Shown piece by piece: positions 1 to 13,514 of a DNA stretch of 64,000 nucleotides. Position 1 is the stretch's first letter. Each line of letters starts with the position of its first letter. Below the pieces are notes generated by a model. The model was not told where the DNA came from and searched no databases. It worked only from the letters and a program-made list of their open reading frames with translations. The DNA is taken from positions 26,734,152 to 26,798,151 of the forward strand of contig CM055901.1 in NCBI GenBank assembly GCA_029582155.1, in the 5' to 3' direction. This DNA is from Panopea generosa (taxonomy: Eukaryota; Mollusca; Bivalvia; Adapedonta; Hiatellidae). The position numbers and the translations under genes are program-made.

Positions 1-674
1 TGGAGTATTTAACTTAGATGTTTTGAGTTTTGACGCTTGAAAATAAAATAAATCTTAGCATAAGGTACTGCTGTGAACAAATTTTCTTGGTAATATCTTG
101 AACGGGTTTGAAGTTATGGGAATATTGTAAATTTGGCTATTTGGGTCCATGGAAACAGAAGAAAAAAAAAAGAAAATGAAAACTTATTAAAAGCAAAATA
201 CACTTCTAGACCGTTCAGTTGACATATGAAAACAATGTCATAAAGTTATTTTAAACCGGTTTTTTAGTGTTAAATTAATATATTATTTTTGTCTGTTTGG
301 GTCCACTGCAACAGAATAAATGTAAATGAAAACTTCCTAAAAGTAAACGGTACTACTATTATACCACTAGGTTGATATGTGCACAAAATTTCGTGAAGTT
401 ATCTTGAACGGTTTAAGTCATGTGTCGGAAACGCAGTTGTCTGTTTGGGTCCACTGCAACAGAATAAATGTAAATGAAAACTTCCTAAAAGTAAACGGTA
501 CTACTATTATACCACTAGGTTGATATGTGCACAAACTTTCGTGAAGTTATCTTGAACGGTTTAAGTCATGTGTCGGAAACGCAGTAGGGCGCACGGACAT
601 TTTCAAATTTGATATCCCCCGCGAAATCGCATTGTGTGATATAAAATAGGATATACTGGAAACATAAATCATAA
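1..674 (+). repeat. Left arm of a large imperfect inverted repeat
   Basis: This segment reappears in reverse complement at about 2305-2790. Shared landmarks in the same order include a run near 87 (gtaatatcttgaacgggttt), 'gacatatgaaaacaatgtca' near 222, 'gatatgtgcacaaaatttcg' near 373, and the inner end 'aaaataggatatactggaaa' near 644. The arm is itself built of diverged monomers of about 150 bp: the phrase 'tttgggtcca' recurs near 142, 295 and 443, each followed by 'aatgaaaact' and later by a 'gttatcttgaacgg'-like string. No coding potential is seen. It could be one arm of a foldback-type or Helentron-like non-autonomous DNA element; the outer end is cut by the window edge, so this class is only a guess. 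Confidence 0.75.
291..585 (+). repeat. Recent 148-bp tandem duplication inside the arm
   Basis: Bases 291-437 and 439-585 are nearly identical; I see one clear difference (caaaattt versus caaacttt). The opposite arm at 2.4 kb carries the matching sequence only once, so the duplication arose after the two arms formed. It is the youngest step in a series of about 150-bp monomers making up the arm. Confidence 0.9.
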
Positions 675-749
675 TATCTCTACTGTATATTGTAGCTCCC
701 TTCTAACATTGTTTGAAAGTTTCGTTTAGTGGTTGTATTGATCGTGTTG

Positions 750-1522
750 TGATATCTGTACCGTCTCCACCAGTTGTGATTTATGTACCGTCGTGATATC
801 TAGATCGTCTCCACCAGTTGTGATATCTGGACCGTCTCCAACAGTTGTGATATCTGGACCGTCTCCACCAGTTGTGATTTCTGTACCGTCTCCACAAGTT
901 GTGATTTCTGTACCGTCTCCACCAGTTGTGATTTCTGTACCGTCTCCACCAGTTGTGATATCTGAACTGTCTCCACCAGTTGTGATATCTGGATCGTCTC
1001 CACCAGTTGTGATATCTGGACCGTCTCCACCAGTTGTGATTTCTGTACCATCTCCACAAGTTGTGAATTCTGTACCGTCTCCACTAGGTGTGATGTCTGT
1101 ACCGTCTCAAACCAGTTGTGATATCTGGAATGTCTCCACCAGTTGTGATTTATGTACCATCTCCACAAGTTGTGAATTCTGTACCGTCTCCACTAGGTGT
1201 GATGTCTGTACCGTCTCAAACCAGTTGTGATATCTGGAATGTCTCCACCAGTTGTGATTTATGTACCGTCTCCACCAGTTGTGATATCTGTACCGTCTCC
1301 ACCAGTTGTGGCATCTGGATCGTCTCCATCAGCTGTGATTTATGTACCGTCTCCGCCAGTTGTGATAGCTGTACCGTCTCCACCAGCTGTGATATCTGTA
1401 CCGTCTCCACTAGTTTTGATATCTGTACCGTCTCAACCATTTGTGATATCTGTACCGTCTCCACCAGTTGTGATATCTGTACCGTCTCCACCAGTTGTGA
1501 TATCTGTACCGTTTCCACCAGG
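750..1522 (+). repeat. Minisatellite, 27-bp unit, about 28 copies
   Basis: The unit contains 'ccgtctccaccagttgtgat' followed by 'atctgta'. Because 27 is a multiple of three and most units lack stops, several overlapping open frames cross it on both strands (for example 793-1230 on plus, with a nine-residue Pro/Val/Ser period). One-base insertions at the 'tctcaaacc' variants shift the frame, and a block of about 109 bp containing such a variant occurs twice in a row (near 1108 and 1217). This is repeat DNA, not a gene. It sits between the two inverted arms. Confidence 0.95.
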
Positions 1523-1529
1523 TTTTTTT

Positions 1530-2300
1530 CATTATTTTAACTCATTTGCATACGCGAAGACAAGATACTTAATTTAATTTGACATGTCTGACTGAACTGT
1601 TATCAACGAAGTTCAATAACAACTTAGAAATCTTCCATGAGTACTAATTCAATTAAAAAACAATTGTTTATAAATATCCACTTTTATGCTAAACCTTTCC
1701 ATGCAATAAAATCGTAATATTTTCGAAATTGCGTTTAGCTACGTTAAGCATCTAATGCACCTGTTATGTTTGCTTTCTACTTAATAAAATCGTATGATAT
1801 AGAATGTTCGTAAAACCTAACTGTTGTTTGTATGGACTGCGTATCAATAACGAACACTGCATTTGCATATTATTAAGTGAAAGGAGGCAAAAAACATTTA
1901 AACATTAACTTTAATTTGCATACTAATGGCTGTTAGGATTTAATTACTGTTGAATGGACTGAATACTTAGCGATTCAGCGGTTAACAGGGGTAGAAATAT
2001 ATATACCTTAATGTCATTTTGCTTTTAGGTATTTTATTTGCAACTCAATAAGTTAGATTAGTACCAAAGATGCTGATCATGTCGGCTTTATGGTTAGAAT
2101 GTCACTTCGTCTGTTAGACATAATCATATTTTCTAATTTTGAGACAAAAACATGACGAAACAAACCGAATTTATCAGTGATTAAACTCAACTAAACTTAA
2201 TCTAAACAGTCTTTTTAACTAACAAATGTGAGAACATGTGATAAAATCACTTTTATTTAGGCAGCAAAAGGCGAGCATTAGTAAGACATGCATACATTGA
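1530..2300. other. AT-rich spacer inside the inverted repeat
   Basis: No repeat, RNA gene or credible coding frame is visible. It is the single-copy-looking part of the interval between the two inverted arms. Confidence 0.5.
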
Positions 2301-2304
2301 TCAT

Positions 2305-2790
2305 GGTTATGACTTACGTTTCCAGTATATCCTATTTTATCCCACACAATGCAAGTTCGCGCGGGATATTAAATTGGACAACGTCCGTGTGTCCTACTGC
2401 GTTTCCAACACATGACTTATACCATTCAAGATAACTTCACGAAATTTTGTGCACATATCAACTTAGTTGCAATGGAGCCATATACCAAAAATAATAATAT
2501 TCATATACATGTAACCCCAAAACCGTTTAAAGTAACTTTATGACATTGTTTTCACATGTGAACTGAGCGGTCCAGAAGTGTATTTTGCTATGAATGAGTT
2601 GAGATTTTTATTTGTTATATGTTCCCATTGAACCAAATAGCCACAATTATGATATTCTAATAAGTTTAAACCCATTCCAGAAAATACCAAGAAACTTTGT
2701 TCACAGTATTGTCTTATGCTACGAGTTTCTTTTTAAGTCTTAGAACGCAAAACAAGTAAAATACTCAATGGTGGGGGATATTGTCGACTA
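2305..2790 (-). repeat. Right arm of the large inverted repeat
   Basis: Reverse complement of the left arm with moderate divergence. The inner end 'tttccagtatatcctatttt' (near 2319) mirrors the left arm's inner end, and 'cacgaaattttgtgcacata' (near 2437), 'tgacattgttttcacatgtg' (near 2541) and the 'gagtatttta'-like outer end follow in mirrored order. The arm lacks the 148-bp duplication seen on the left. No coding potential is seen. Confidence 0.75.
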
Positions 2791-3059
2791 TGTCTTTTTG
2801 TCATAAATGTGTAACAATGTCCCGTATTTGCTATTTTACCTATCCTATACATATTGGTTCGTTTTACAGAGGAAAATTTAAAAGGATGCGTTTCCGACGT
2901 GAAGGTTGCCCTATAAAGTCAAGCCTTTAATCACTAAAAAGACATTTGGGACTGCTTGTAAAATCAACATTTGTTTGCCGATTTTGCCTTTAATGGAACT
3001 TATTCTAACAACTAGACTGTGCAAATAAATATTTACAGCTGATTGGTATATTGACAGTG

Positions 3060-6000
3060 AACTGCAACAACATAAACACCAAAATTGTAGCGAACAAAAA
3101 CAGTATATACACTAAAAATGCAATAAACAACAACAACATTAACAATTAAATTGAAGCGAACCAAAACAGTTTAAACGCTAACAATGTAGTGAACCACAAC
3201 AACATTACTAATAAAACTGTAGCGAACCAAAACAGTATAAACACTAACAATGCAGCGAACTACAATAACATAAACAATAAACGTATAGGGAATCAAAACA
3301 GTTTAAGCATTGATAATGCAGTGAACCATAACAACATAAACACTAAACTTATAGGGAATCAAAACAGTTTAAACGCTAACAATGCAGTGGACCATAACAA
3401 CATAAACACACACTTTTAGGGAATCAAAACAGTTTAAACGCTAACAATGCAGTGGACCATAACAACATAAACACACACTTTTAGGGAATCAAAACAGTAT
3501 AAACGCTAACAATGCAGTGAACCACAACAACATTACTAATAAAACTGTAGCGAACCAAAACAGTATAAACACTAACAATGCAGTGAACCACAACAACATT
3601 ACTAATAAAACTGTAGCGAACCAAAACAGTATAAACACTAACAATGCAGTGAACCACAACAACATTACTAATAAAACTGTAGCGAACCAAAACAGTATAA
3701 ACACTAACAATGCAGTGAACCACAACAACATTACTAATAAAACTGTAGCGAACCAAAACAGTATAAACACTAACAATGCAGTGAACCACAACAACATTAC
3801 TAATAAAACTGTAGCGAACCAAAACAGTATAAACACTAACAATGCAGTGAACCACAACAACATTACTAATAAAACTGTAGCGAACCAAAACAGTATAAAC
3901 ACTAACAATGCAGTGAACCACAACAACATTACTAATAAAACTGTAGCGAACCAAAACAGTATAAACACTAACAATGCAGCGAACTACAATAACATAAACA
4001 ATAAACGTATAGGGAATCAAAACAGTTTAAGCATTGATAATGCAGTGAACCATAACAACATAAACACTAAACTTATAGGGAATCAAAACAGCTTAAACGC
4101 TAACAATGCAGTGGACCATAACAACATAAACACACACTTTTAGGGAATCAAAACAGTTTAAACGCTAACAATGCAGTGAACCACAACAACATTACTAATA
4201 AAACTGTAGCGAACCAAAACAGTATAAACACTAACAATGCAGTGAACCACAACAACATTACTAATAAAACTGTAGCGAACCAAAACAGTATAAACACTAA
4301 CAATGCAGTGAACCACAACAACATTACTAATAAAACTGTAGCGAACCAAAACAGTATAAACACTAACAATGCAGTGAACCACAACAACATTACTAATAAA
4401 ACTGTAGCGAACCAAAACAGTATAAACACTAACAATGCAGTGAACCACAACAACATTACTAATAAAACTGTAGCGAACCAAAACAGTATAAACACTAACA
4501 ATGCAGCGAACTACAATAACATAAACAATAAACGTATAGGGAATCAAAACAGTTTAAGCATTGATAATGCAGTGAACCATAACAACATAAACACTAAACT
4601 TATAGGGAATCAAAACAGCTTAAACGCTAACAATGCAGTGGACCATAACAACATAAACACACACTTTTAGGGAATCAAAACAGTTTAAACGCTAACAATG
4701 CAGTGAACCACAACAACATTACTAATAAAACTGTAGCGAACCAAAACAGTATAAACACTAACAATGCAGCGAACTACAATAACATAAACAATAAACGTAT
4801 AGGGAATCAAAACAGTTTAAGCATTGATAATGCAGTGAACCATAACAACATAAACACTAAACTTATAGGGAATCAAAACAGTTTAAACGCTAACAATGCA
4901 GTGAACCACAACAACATTACTAATAAAACTGTAGCGAACCAAAACAGTATAAACACTAACAATGCAGCGAACCACAACAACATTACTAATAAAACTGTAG
5001 CGAACCAAAACAGTATAAACACTAACAATGCAGCGAACTACAATAACATAAACAATAAACGTATAGGGAATCAAAACAGTTTAAGCATTGATAATGCAGT
5101 GAACCATAACAACATAAACACTAAACTTATAGGGAATCAAAACAGTTTAAACGCTAACAATGCAGTGAACCACAACAACATTACTAATAAAACTGTAGCG
5201 AACCAAAACAGTATAAACACTAACAATGCAGCGAACCACAACAACATTACTAATAAAACTGTAGCGAACCAAAACAGTATAAACACTAACAATGCAGCGA
5301 ACTACAATAACATAAACAATAAACGTATAGGGAATCAAAACAGTTTAAGCATTGATAATGCAGTGAACCATAACAACATAAACACTAAACTTATAGGGAA
5401 TCAAAACAGCTTAAACGCTAACAATGCAGTGGACCATAACAACATAAACACACACTTTTAGGGAATCAAAACAGTTTAAACGCTAACAATGCAGTGAACC
5501 ACAACAACATTACTAATAAAACTGTAGCGAACCAAAACAGTATAAACACTAACAATGCAGCGAACTACAATAACATAAACAATAAACGTATAGGGAATCA
5601 AAACAGTTTAAGCATTGATAATGCAGTGAACCATAACAACATAAACACTAAACTTATAGGGAATCAAAACAGCTTAAACGCTAACAATGCAGTGGACCAT
5701 AACAACATAAACACACACTTTTAGGGAATCAAAACAGTATAAACGCTAACAATGCAGTGAACCACAACAACATTACTAATAAAACTGTAGCGAACCAAAA
5801 CAGTATAAACACTAACAATGCAGCGAACTACAATAACATAAACAATAAACGTATAGGGAATCAAAACAGTTTAAGCATTGATAATGCAGTGAACCATAAC
5901 AACATAAACACTAAACTTATAGGGAATCAAAACAGCTTAAACGCTAACAATGCAGTGGACCATAACAACATAAACACACACTTTTAGGGAATCAAAACAG

Positions 6001-7440
6001 TTTAAACGCTAACAATGCAGTGAACCACAACAACATTACTAATAAAACTGTAGCGAACCAAAACAGTATAAACACTAACAATGCAGCGAACTACAATAAC
6101 ATAAACAATAAACGTATAGGGAATCAAAACAGTTTAAGCATTGATAATGCAGTGAACCATAACAACATAAACACTAAACTTATAGGGAATCAAAACAGCT
6201 TAAACGCTAACAATGCAGTGGACCATAACAACATAAACACACACTTTTAGGGAATCAAAACAGTTTAAACGCTAACAATGTAGTGAACCATAACAACATA
6301 AACACTAAACTTATAGGGAATCAAAACAGTTTAAACGCTGACAATGCAGTGGACCATAACAACATAAACACTAAAATTGTAGTGAACCAAAACAGTATAA
6401 TCACTAACAATGTAGTGGACCGCATTAACATAAACACTTAAATTACAGGGAACCAAAACAGTATAAATACTAACAATGCAGTGAACCACATTAACATAAA
6501 CACTTTAATTATAAGGAACCTAAAACAGTAAAATCACTAATAATGCAATGAAACATAACAACATAAACACTAAAATTATAGGGAACCAAACCAGTACAAG
6601 CACTAACAATATAATGAACTACATTAACATAAACAATAAAATTATAGGGAACCAAAAAAGTAAAAACACTAACAATGCAGTGAACCATAAATATAAACAC
6701 TAAAATTGTAGTGAACCAAAATAGTATAATCACTAACAATGAAGAGAACCACATTAACATAAACACTTAAATTATAAGGAACCTAAAACAGTAAAATCAC
6801 TAATAATGCAATGAAACATAACAACATAAACACTAAAATTATAGGGAACCAAAACAGTACACGCACTAACAATGTAGAGAACCACATTAACATAAACAAT
6901 GAAAGTATAGGGAACCAAAACAGTATAATCACTCACAATGTAGAGAACCACATTAACATAAACAATAAAAGTATAGGGAACCAAAAAAGTAAAAACACTA
7001 ACAATGCAGTGAACCATAAATATAAACACTAAAATTGTAGTGAACCAAAATAGTATAATCACTAACAATGAAGAAAACCACATTAACATAAACACTTAAA
7101 TTATAAGGAACCTAAAACAGTAAAATCACTAATAATGCAATGAAACATAACAACATAAACACTAAAATTATAGGGAACCAAAACAGTACAAGCACTAACA
7201 ATGTAGAGAACCACATTAACATAAACAATGAAAGTATAGGGAACCAAAACAGTATAATCACTCACAATGTAGAGAACCACATTAACATAAACAATAAAAG
7301 TATAGGGAACCAAAACAGTATAAACACTAACAATGCAGTGAACTATAACAACATAAACACTAAAATTGTAGTGAACCAAAACAGTATAACCACTAACAAT
7401 GTAGTGAACCGCATTAACATAAATACTAAAAGTGTAGTAG
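3060..7440 (+). repeat. 66-bp minisatellite with a four-monomer higher-order repeat
   Basis: The array is made of 66-bp monomers of four types. Type A carries 'cattactaataaaactgtag', type B 'aataaacgtatagggaatca', type C 'actaaacttatagggaatca', and type D is a 65-bp monomer with 'cacacacttttaggg'. From 3187 to 6250 I read the order ABCDD, A7-BCD, A5-BCD, ABC-AABC-AABCD, then ABCD three times at an exact 263-bp period. The edges (3060-3180 and 6260-7440) hold diverged monomers, and the right edge has its own 263- and 329-bp periods. The plus strand is very rich in A and C. Asn-rich frames on plus (up to 252 codons) and Val/Tyr/Phe-rich frames on minus come from the unit being 22 codons long; the one-base-short D monomer ends each plus frame. 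Confidence 0.97.
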
Positions 7441-7504
7441 GAGATCCTGTGTTCAAATATCTATATAACTACAGACAAAGATATTCTAACCAAATACGCA
7501 AATA

Positions 7505-8540
7505 AAGTTAAAATAACTGTATAAAATATATTTTTAATTACCTTTTTTCCATCGATACATATATATAACTATATATGTGACGTATTGACACTTGTGTTTA
7601 ACATTTAAAAGAAATTGTGATTACTTAACAATTCATTATCCTTAATGTTTGTCCTACTAGTTTGATCAGTTATATAGCAAATATTTCCTTGTCTTAAGAA
7701 CACCAAGTCACACTTATTTCACAAAGTTCCTGAAATATAGCCTGTAAATGATTAAGAATCGGATAGAAATGTGCATGCACGAACGTGGCGTACGTGTTAA
7801 AAAAACATGTAATAAAATATTAAATATCCTACAAACAACTTTCCCATAGAAACAACAAATACCAGTGTGATTATATCAAACGTCGTATAAAATAGAGGGC
7901 AAACACTGAACAGTTAGGGGTTATTCAAGTAAAAGTTTACTGAATAATAAAGCACGATATTTGGTTATTCCTGCAGAGTTTCTTAATTGTTCAAATTTCT
8001 CTTAGTGTACTTTTTTTTGTATCTTGGGCCAAAATGTCAAAATAATTTCAAATCATCATCTCAACAAATGCTAAATTTCAACATATTGTCATAAGATTTG
8101 ATGGTTTGCCAATTTAAAATAGGAAAACCTGTCTGGAAGAAATATCAAAATCATGTGTCGAAACGTACTCATGTTCAAAGTGCGTGCTTGGCATTGATTT
8201 TCTGTCAGTTCCATTCGTTGTACTCACAACGTCTGTATTTATAAATATATTCAGCATGGTGGTGATATAACGCATTTAATGATAATGTTTATAGTCCCCA
8301 GATTCTAATGAGATTAAACAGTGCCTATCCCTTCTGATAAAATAACCAATATCAAAAGTTTATATGGTAATTTGGTTCGTCTTCTGGCGAATTTGTAAAT
8401 ATATATTGGCCTATTGGCAGTGAGAATTGTGTTAAATTTGAAATAAATCTATTTTAACAACCAGTATCCAGACATCAATCAGAACTGTTCAGTTGTTGTT
8501 AACATGATACAGTATGCTTCTTTCTTCTTATTAGGTCATG
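7505..8540. other. AT-rich DNA without recognisable features
   Basis: I see no repeat, RNA gene or coding exon that I can support here. Confidence 0.5.
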
Positions 8541-8549
8541 TCTAACTTT

Positions 8550-8970
8550 GTATGTGTGCGTGTGTGTTAAAAAGTGTGTGTGTGTGTTTGTTCGTATTTT
8601 AGTGTGTATTGCTTAAATTACTTTAATTATTTTTTATTGTTTGGACAATTTAAAAATAAACACAATTACGTTGCCAATTATATGTACATACACATATATA
8701 GGCAGGTTGCTTCTTTAACACACGCACACGCACACGCACACGCACACACAGTTTTAAAAAGTGACTAAGGGGTTTACAAATAGTGCAAACAATAATACTT
8801 TTATATAAAAATATACCGCTTTTAGCAGAGCTTTTGTAATAAGCGTTAACAGTATATATTGTATTAGATTACACGTTTTACTTATACATCTCTATATCTG
8901 CTTTTATCTGCCTACATGTATAGTGCCAGTGCATGCCATATACTTTTATATATATATATATATATATAGA
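8550..8970. repeat. Cluster of short microsatellites: (TG)n, (CA)n and (TA)n
   Basis: An interrupted TG run lies at about 8550-8590, an ACGCAC/CA run at about 8718-8750, and a pure TA run at about 8947-8970. The short frames over them are low-complexity artefacts. Confidence 0.9.
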
Positions 8971-11900
8971 CTACGGCGAACGCACCTAGCTACAATGCAA
9001 ATCAAGGGCACAATACAATAGAATCAACCATTACATATATGAACTGATAGCTTTATATGAGTTGGATCCAGGTACGAATACATGACTACTCATACGCTAT
9101 ATAACACACATATATGGGTTATGTCAATTTATAATATGAACTGCAATACAGATCAGTATGTCAAAGTGCAGCCGGTGAAGGAATGCCAATGTACTATTCC
9201 GCACCTTCAAAGTAGATATAGATTTTTGTTTCCATTCTTGGCTCGGATATGTATATAAGAATATAAATATGAGTTTTATTTGGCAGTACCTTACATAGCT
9301 TATGAGTGGATATTGAATAAAGTAAGTAATTCTATTTTTTTTTTTTACTAAATATATGAGCTAATTTTTGGTATAACAAACTAGCGCGCATGTGTAAACG
9401 GGTTATAGTTAAACAATGTGTTGTTTAATATATAAGTTGTAAGAACTGCTTAATATGTGACTTATATACTTAAGCGAAATGTGACTAAATATATGAGCTT
9501 GAGCGCATGATAATTTATCCGAATGTACTTTTATCATACGCGTTATATGATTATCATATTAAAACAGAAATCAAACTGAAAATTGAACATTGATTTGGAG
9601 ACTATTTTATTGTTAAGCTCCATATATAATCTAAGTGAATATTGTATGTGACAACAAACAAAAATTAAATACTAATACTAATAGGTGTGTTGAATTTGGA
9701 GATGACAAATGATATATTTATAACAACACGTGAAGTTCAATTAAATAAAGTCTTAGAACACGTTAAATACGATAACATTGAAACAAAAATTGCAGTTAGA
9801 ATAAAAGTATAGTGTAACTATCTATAATTTGATTTTGGCGTTAATCGCAGTATTTCAACTGTAGTTTGTAGTACATGTAATTTACTGTATAAAACATGGA
9901 ACCGTTTTATTTTGCAATTCAATAAGCCATACACCCATGTGAACATCTAAAAAACAGAAATACATTTACATACATGATGTAACAAAGATCGTACCTTATA
10001 TTATAACATTTTTTTAAAGAGAAGTATCATGCAAAATAATGATCAATATCAAGCATACATAACTAAATATGTCTGTATGTATGCATAAAACATATACTGC
10101 CCATCAAATACATATTTCATTGTGAGGTTAAATCTTAATCAAAATTCAAATATCAAAATTCGAAAAAAAAAAAAAAAAAGCAAGGGAAATACCGAGAAAG
10201 TACGAGATGTTTATATAGTATTACAAGTCTATTATAATGTCTTTCTTTTTTTAGCCAAAATCAAAAATGTCTAAATACGAACATTTATATATCAGAATGA
10301 ATATTGAAATAATACAAATTTATTTCAAATACTTAAATTGAATATCAACTTACTTACTTAATATCAACATGTTTAACACTGTATTTATGCATACAATAAA
10401 ACGTACCAAAACACAAACACTTACCTACATATACATAACATATAAATATTCACATACATACACATTTACTTTGTACATATATATAAAAAATATTTTAAGT
10501 CAAGAGACACAGCAAACATGTAGCCGCCTTCAATGATTTGTGTCATCGTTTGTTCTTACAAGTTATTGACCGTAGTAGTCAGTTTATAGAGTCCATTCAT
10601 AGTTAACATTAAGTGCGACTCGTATAACATCAGAAAATGTTTAATTTAAATAGTTTATTCATGCCAATGGTCAGTCAATGCATCAGTCAAATGCCAAATT
10701 CAACTAGGATAGTTAGATTGTTTTTAATTTTGATGTTTGTCCTAAACATATACCAAGTATAAGTTATATATTTAGCATTGTTGAAGTTTATGTGCTTCAA
10801 AAATAACTTTTAGGATTATGCATGTTGTAAGTATAGTTTTAAATATGCACCAGGATATCTCTTTACTAGTCATGTATACATAATTACAATCACATCTTAT
10901 TTTCATGCAGCAAGTTTATGAATAGGATAGTCACATGGTGTTAATTTCTTTATTCTAATTCTCATAATACAAACATATTTAATCTTTATTTCAGTCTCAT
11001 CTATGTACAACGCAATATTAATAATAGCATTGATATTATACAATATATGTACATAGCCATTCAAATAAATGAATAACAAGAGACAAGCATACAATGCAAA
11101 AGACAATTAACTATAATTCACAAAATAAGACTATGTGTAATGCTGCAAATCGATTTATTAAAAGTGTTTTAAGATAACATAAAACTAAAACTCTGACAAG
11201 TAAAAAAGGGTATTAATGTGCAATATAAAAACTATCTTAAAGTATCGAGTATCCCCTCTGATCAGATCAGAAAAAACTGGATTTGTAGCATACACATAGG
11301 AGTTGATAAAAAGGTAACATTATAGATATAAAACAAAAAATGCATTATTTACAAAGGTAAAATGCACGTCTTTGTAATATATTAAAACATGTTTTGGCAC
11401 AAACACGAATCAAAGATGAGTGAGAAAATAAAAATACTGTCTTATCAACTTATGACAAATTATACAAAAAATATCATTAATTAACATGACTTCAGTTTCA
11501 ATACCTCGATTTTTAATGTGTACTTTATGAATAAGAACACAAACCTGCACATTGTTTCTTGTTTGCGCAGCGTTAACATATACAATAGTTCACACCATCT
11601 TATGTTACACGTCCATTCCTTTTTTTAATTTCCCTTGCATTTCTTAATACTCTCATTGATTTGTCTGGCAGTACGCACTTATTTTTATTGACTTTGAAGA
11701 AGCAAAATTTAATTAATAAAATGTGTTACTTCATTTCGTCCACGTCCAAAACGATACACATGCAATTAATTTTATCATTGATTTTAATCATTGCGTGAGT
11801 CTCACTCAGCAGAATTCAATACTTACAAAGTGGATTGAAAAGTGATATACACGCACTAGTTGGTGTATAAAGATATTGTCTTGGATTTACGTGTGTAGAT

Positions 11901-12389
11901 GCATTTACCCGATACGCGGTGTCATTATATTGCATCACATTGCAGTTGGAGCATGTATATACCGGTGTATGTATATGCTAAAGTTCCGTGTTTCCTTCGA
12001 CTGATCTAAATCGTTTATTGACGTGTTCAATCGGCACACCAGATGCCCCTGAACATGTTCACGACGTATTTAAGAATGGAACACGTATACCATGCAGTTT
12101 ATTGTATTAGTTTCTGTGACTCAGAATGGTTGATTTATTTTTCGAATATAGGACCTTTCCAAACAATACTGATATAAGTCACGATATATTCAAAATTGGA
12201 ACACATAACCAAACGGATATAACGTCATATAACGACTTGTCAAACGAAGCAGGAGGATAAAACCGAAGTGCTCGCCATAGTTATTGAAAAGTTCGATTTA
12301 CATGTAAATTTAAAACTAAAGTTGGTGGTTATTTCGTTAGATTGTGGCGCCGACTCTAATTATTGACTATCTAACAGTGAACTTTACAT
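8971..12389. other. AT-rich DNA, no supported gene
   Basis: A long stretch of AT-rich sequence with a 17-base A run at 10163-10179 and many short TA- and ATAC-rich patches. Frames such as 10903-11106 on minus are short, hydrophobic and AT-driven, and I do not regard them as genes. Confidence 0.5.
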
Positions 12390-12529
12390 ATGGATAAACT
12401 ACTGAAGGCTACTATTTACAAGAAGGTTCCGAACTCCCAATCGGAGGTGGAGTTGTTGGAGTCCGGTAACATTAATATATTGCCCGCAGGTCAATTGGCG
12501 GATTCTTCATCGGAATCTACACTCTTTGG
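12390..12529 (+). CDS. Possible first coding exon of an unrecognised gene
   Basis: An ATG at 12390 opens a 46-codon frame beginning MDKLLKATIYKKVPNSQ and ending ...SSSESTLFG just before a good splice donor, with the intron starting gtatgt at 12530. The composition is balanced and hydrophilic, unlike the hydrophobic AT-driven frames around it, and base use is less AT-biased than the flanks. I do not recognise the protein and could not find a convincing second exon before the 26-bp array at 14.1 kb; a frame at 13957-14148 is a poor candidate. The base at -3 is C, so the start context is weak. It could be chance or a retained fragment of a pseudogene. Confidence 0.25.
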
Positions 12530-13480
12530 GTATGTCTTTCTTTTCTGTTGTTACATTATTTGTATCGATTTTTCTTTGGATCATACAACGGTTAATACAA
12601 TCCTGTTTTATTAGATGTTTACTTGATAAATGTGTCTCTAAAATGTTTAACTCACATTTGATATTTGTGTCTGTTGTAGAAGCATTCTGTTTGCTGACGT
12701 ATTTTGTTGAGCATCAAAATTAATTTGTCTTAATTTTAGACTAAAATACAGACATGTTTTGTTTGTAACAGATATTTGGATATTAAGTTGACGCCAACTG
12801 AACGACGTTATTTTCTGGTGTTTCGCGTATATACAAAGTTCAGTTTTAGAAGTGCACATAAGGCTTAAAGAAGTATTGTAATGTAAACTTTACGTTGATA
12901 CTGTATGATCATTAAACATAACTTTCTACAGCTCGTTGTGGATATAACTCATTCTTATACATATCCTGAAAGTAAACATGAATTTTTTTTTTAGTTGTTT
13001 GTTTTGTATATCGTCTCTTGATGTTTATGTACATCAGACTTGCAATAAAGATTATGCCATTGGTTCTACTTGTTTACATTCTCATAAACTGACGTATACC
13101 AGACAGCGAACTCTCCCGGGTATACTTGTATCGAACAAACAGGATTTTACTTTTGTATGGGCGTATTAAATATCACAAATTGTGCAATAAAATCTGCTCT
13201 ATTAAAATGAATTGAATTTCCATTTTTAAAATTTCACTTTTTTAAAGTCTGAAACCGCGGTTCGTGAGATGGGGAAACGTTGTAAGGAAATCTGGGGAAA
13301 ATGCATGGAGTATCTGGTAACATTGCCTGTTTTAGGAAAAACTAAGTGATTCTACTCATAATCTAAGTGATTGTGAGTACAGTACCTATCAAGAGATGAA
13401 CAATTCATGATAAAGGCATTATCCAAAGAAACCGTTGAATTGTTAACAGCTTAAAGGAATCTGATAAAAGTAAAACTGGG
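12530..13480. other. AT-rich DNA, possible intron of the 12390 candidate
   Basis: No features are seen. If the exon at 12390 is real this would be intronic, but no acceptor followed by a convincing coding exon could be fixed. Confidence 0.3.
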
Positions 13481-13483
13481 TGT

Positions 13484-13514
<31 letters not shown>

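Noticed and set aside
3517-5461. Asn-rich repeat protein genes (up to 252 codons)
   Set aside because: The frames exist only because the monomer is 22 codons long; the opposite strand is open too, and each frame ends at the one-base-short monomer.
3060-7440. CRISPR-like array
   Set aside because: Units are directly adjacent without unique spacers, 66 bp long and eukaryotic in context; there are no associated genes.
8947-8970. Promoter TATA element
   Set aside because: It is a simple TA microsatellite with no gene nearby.
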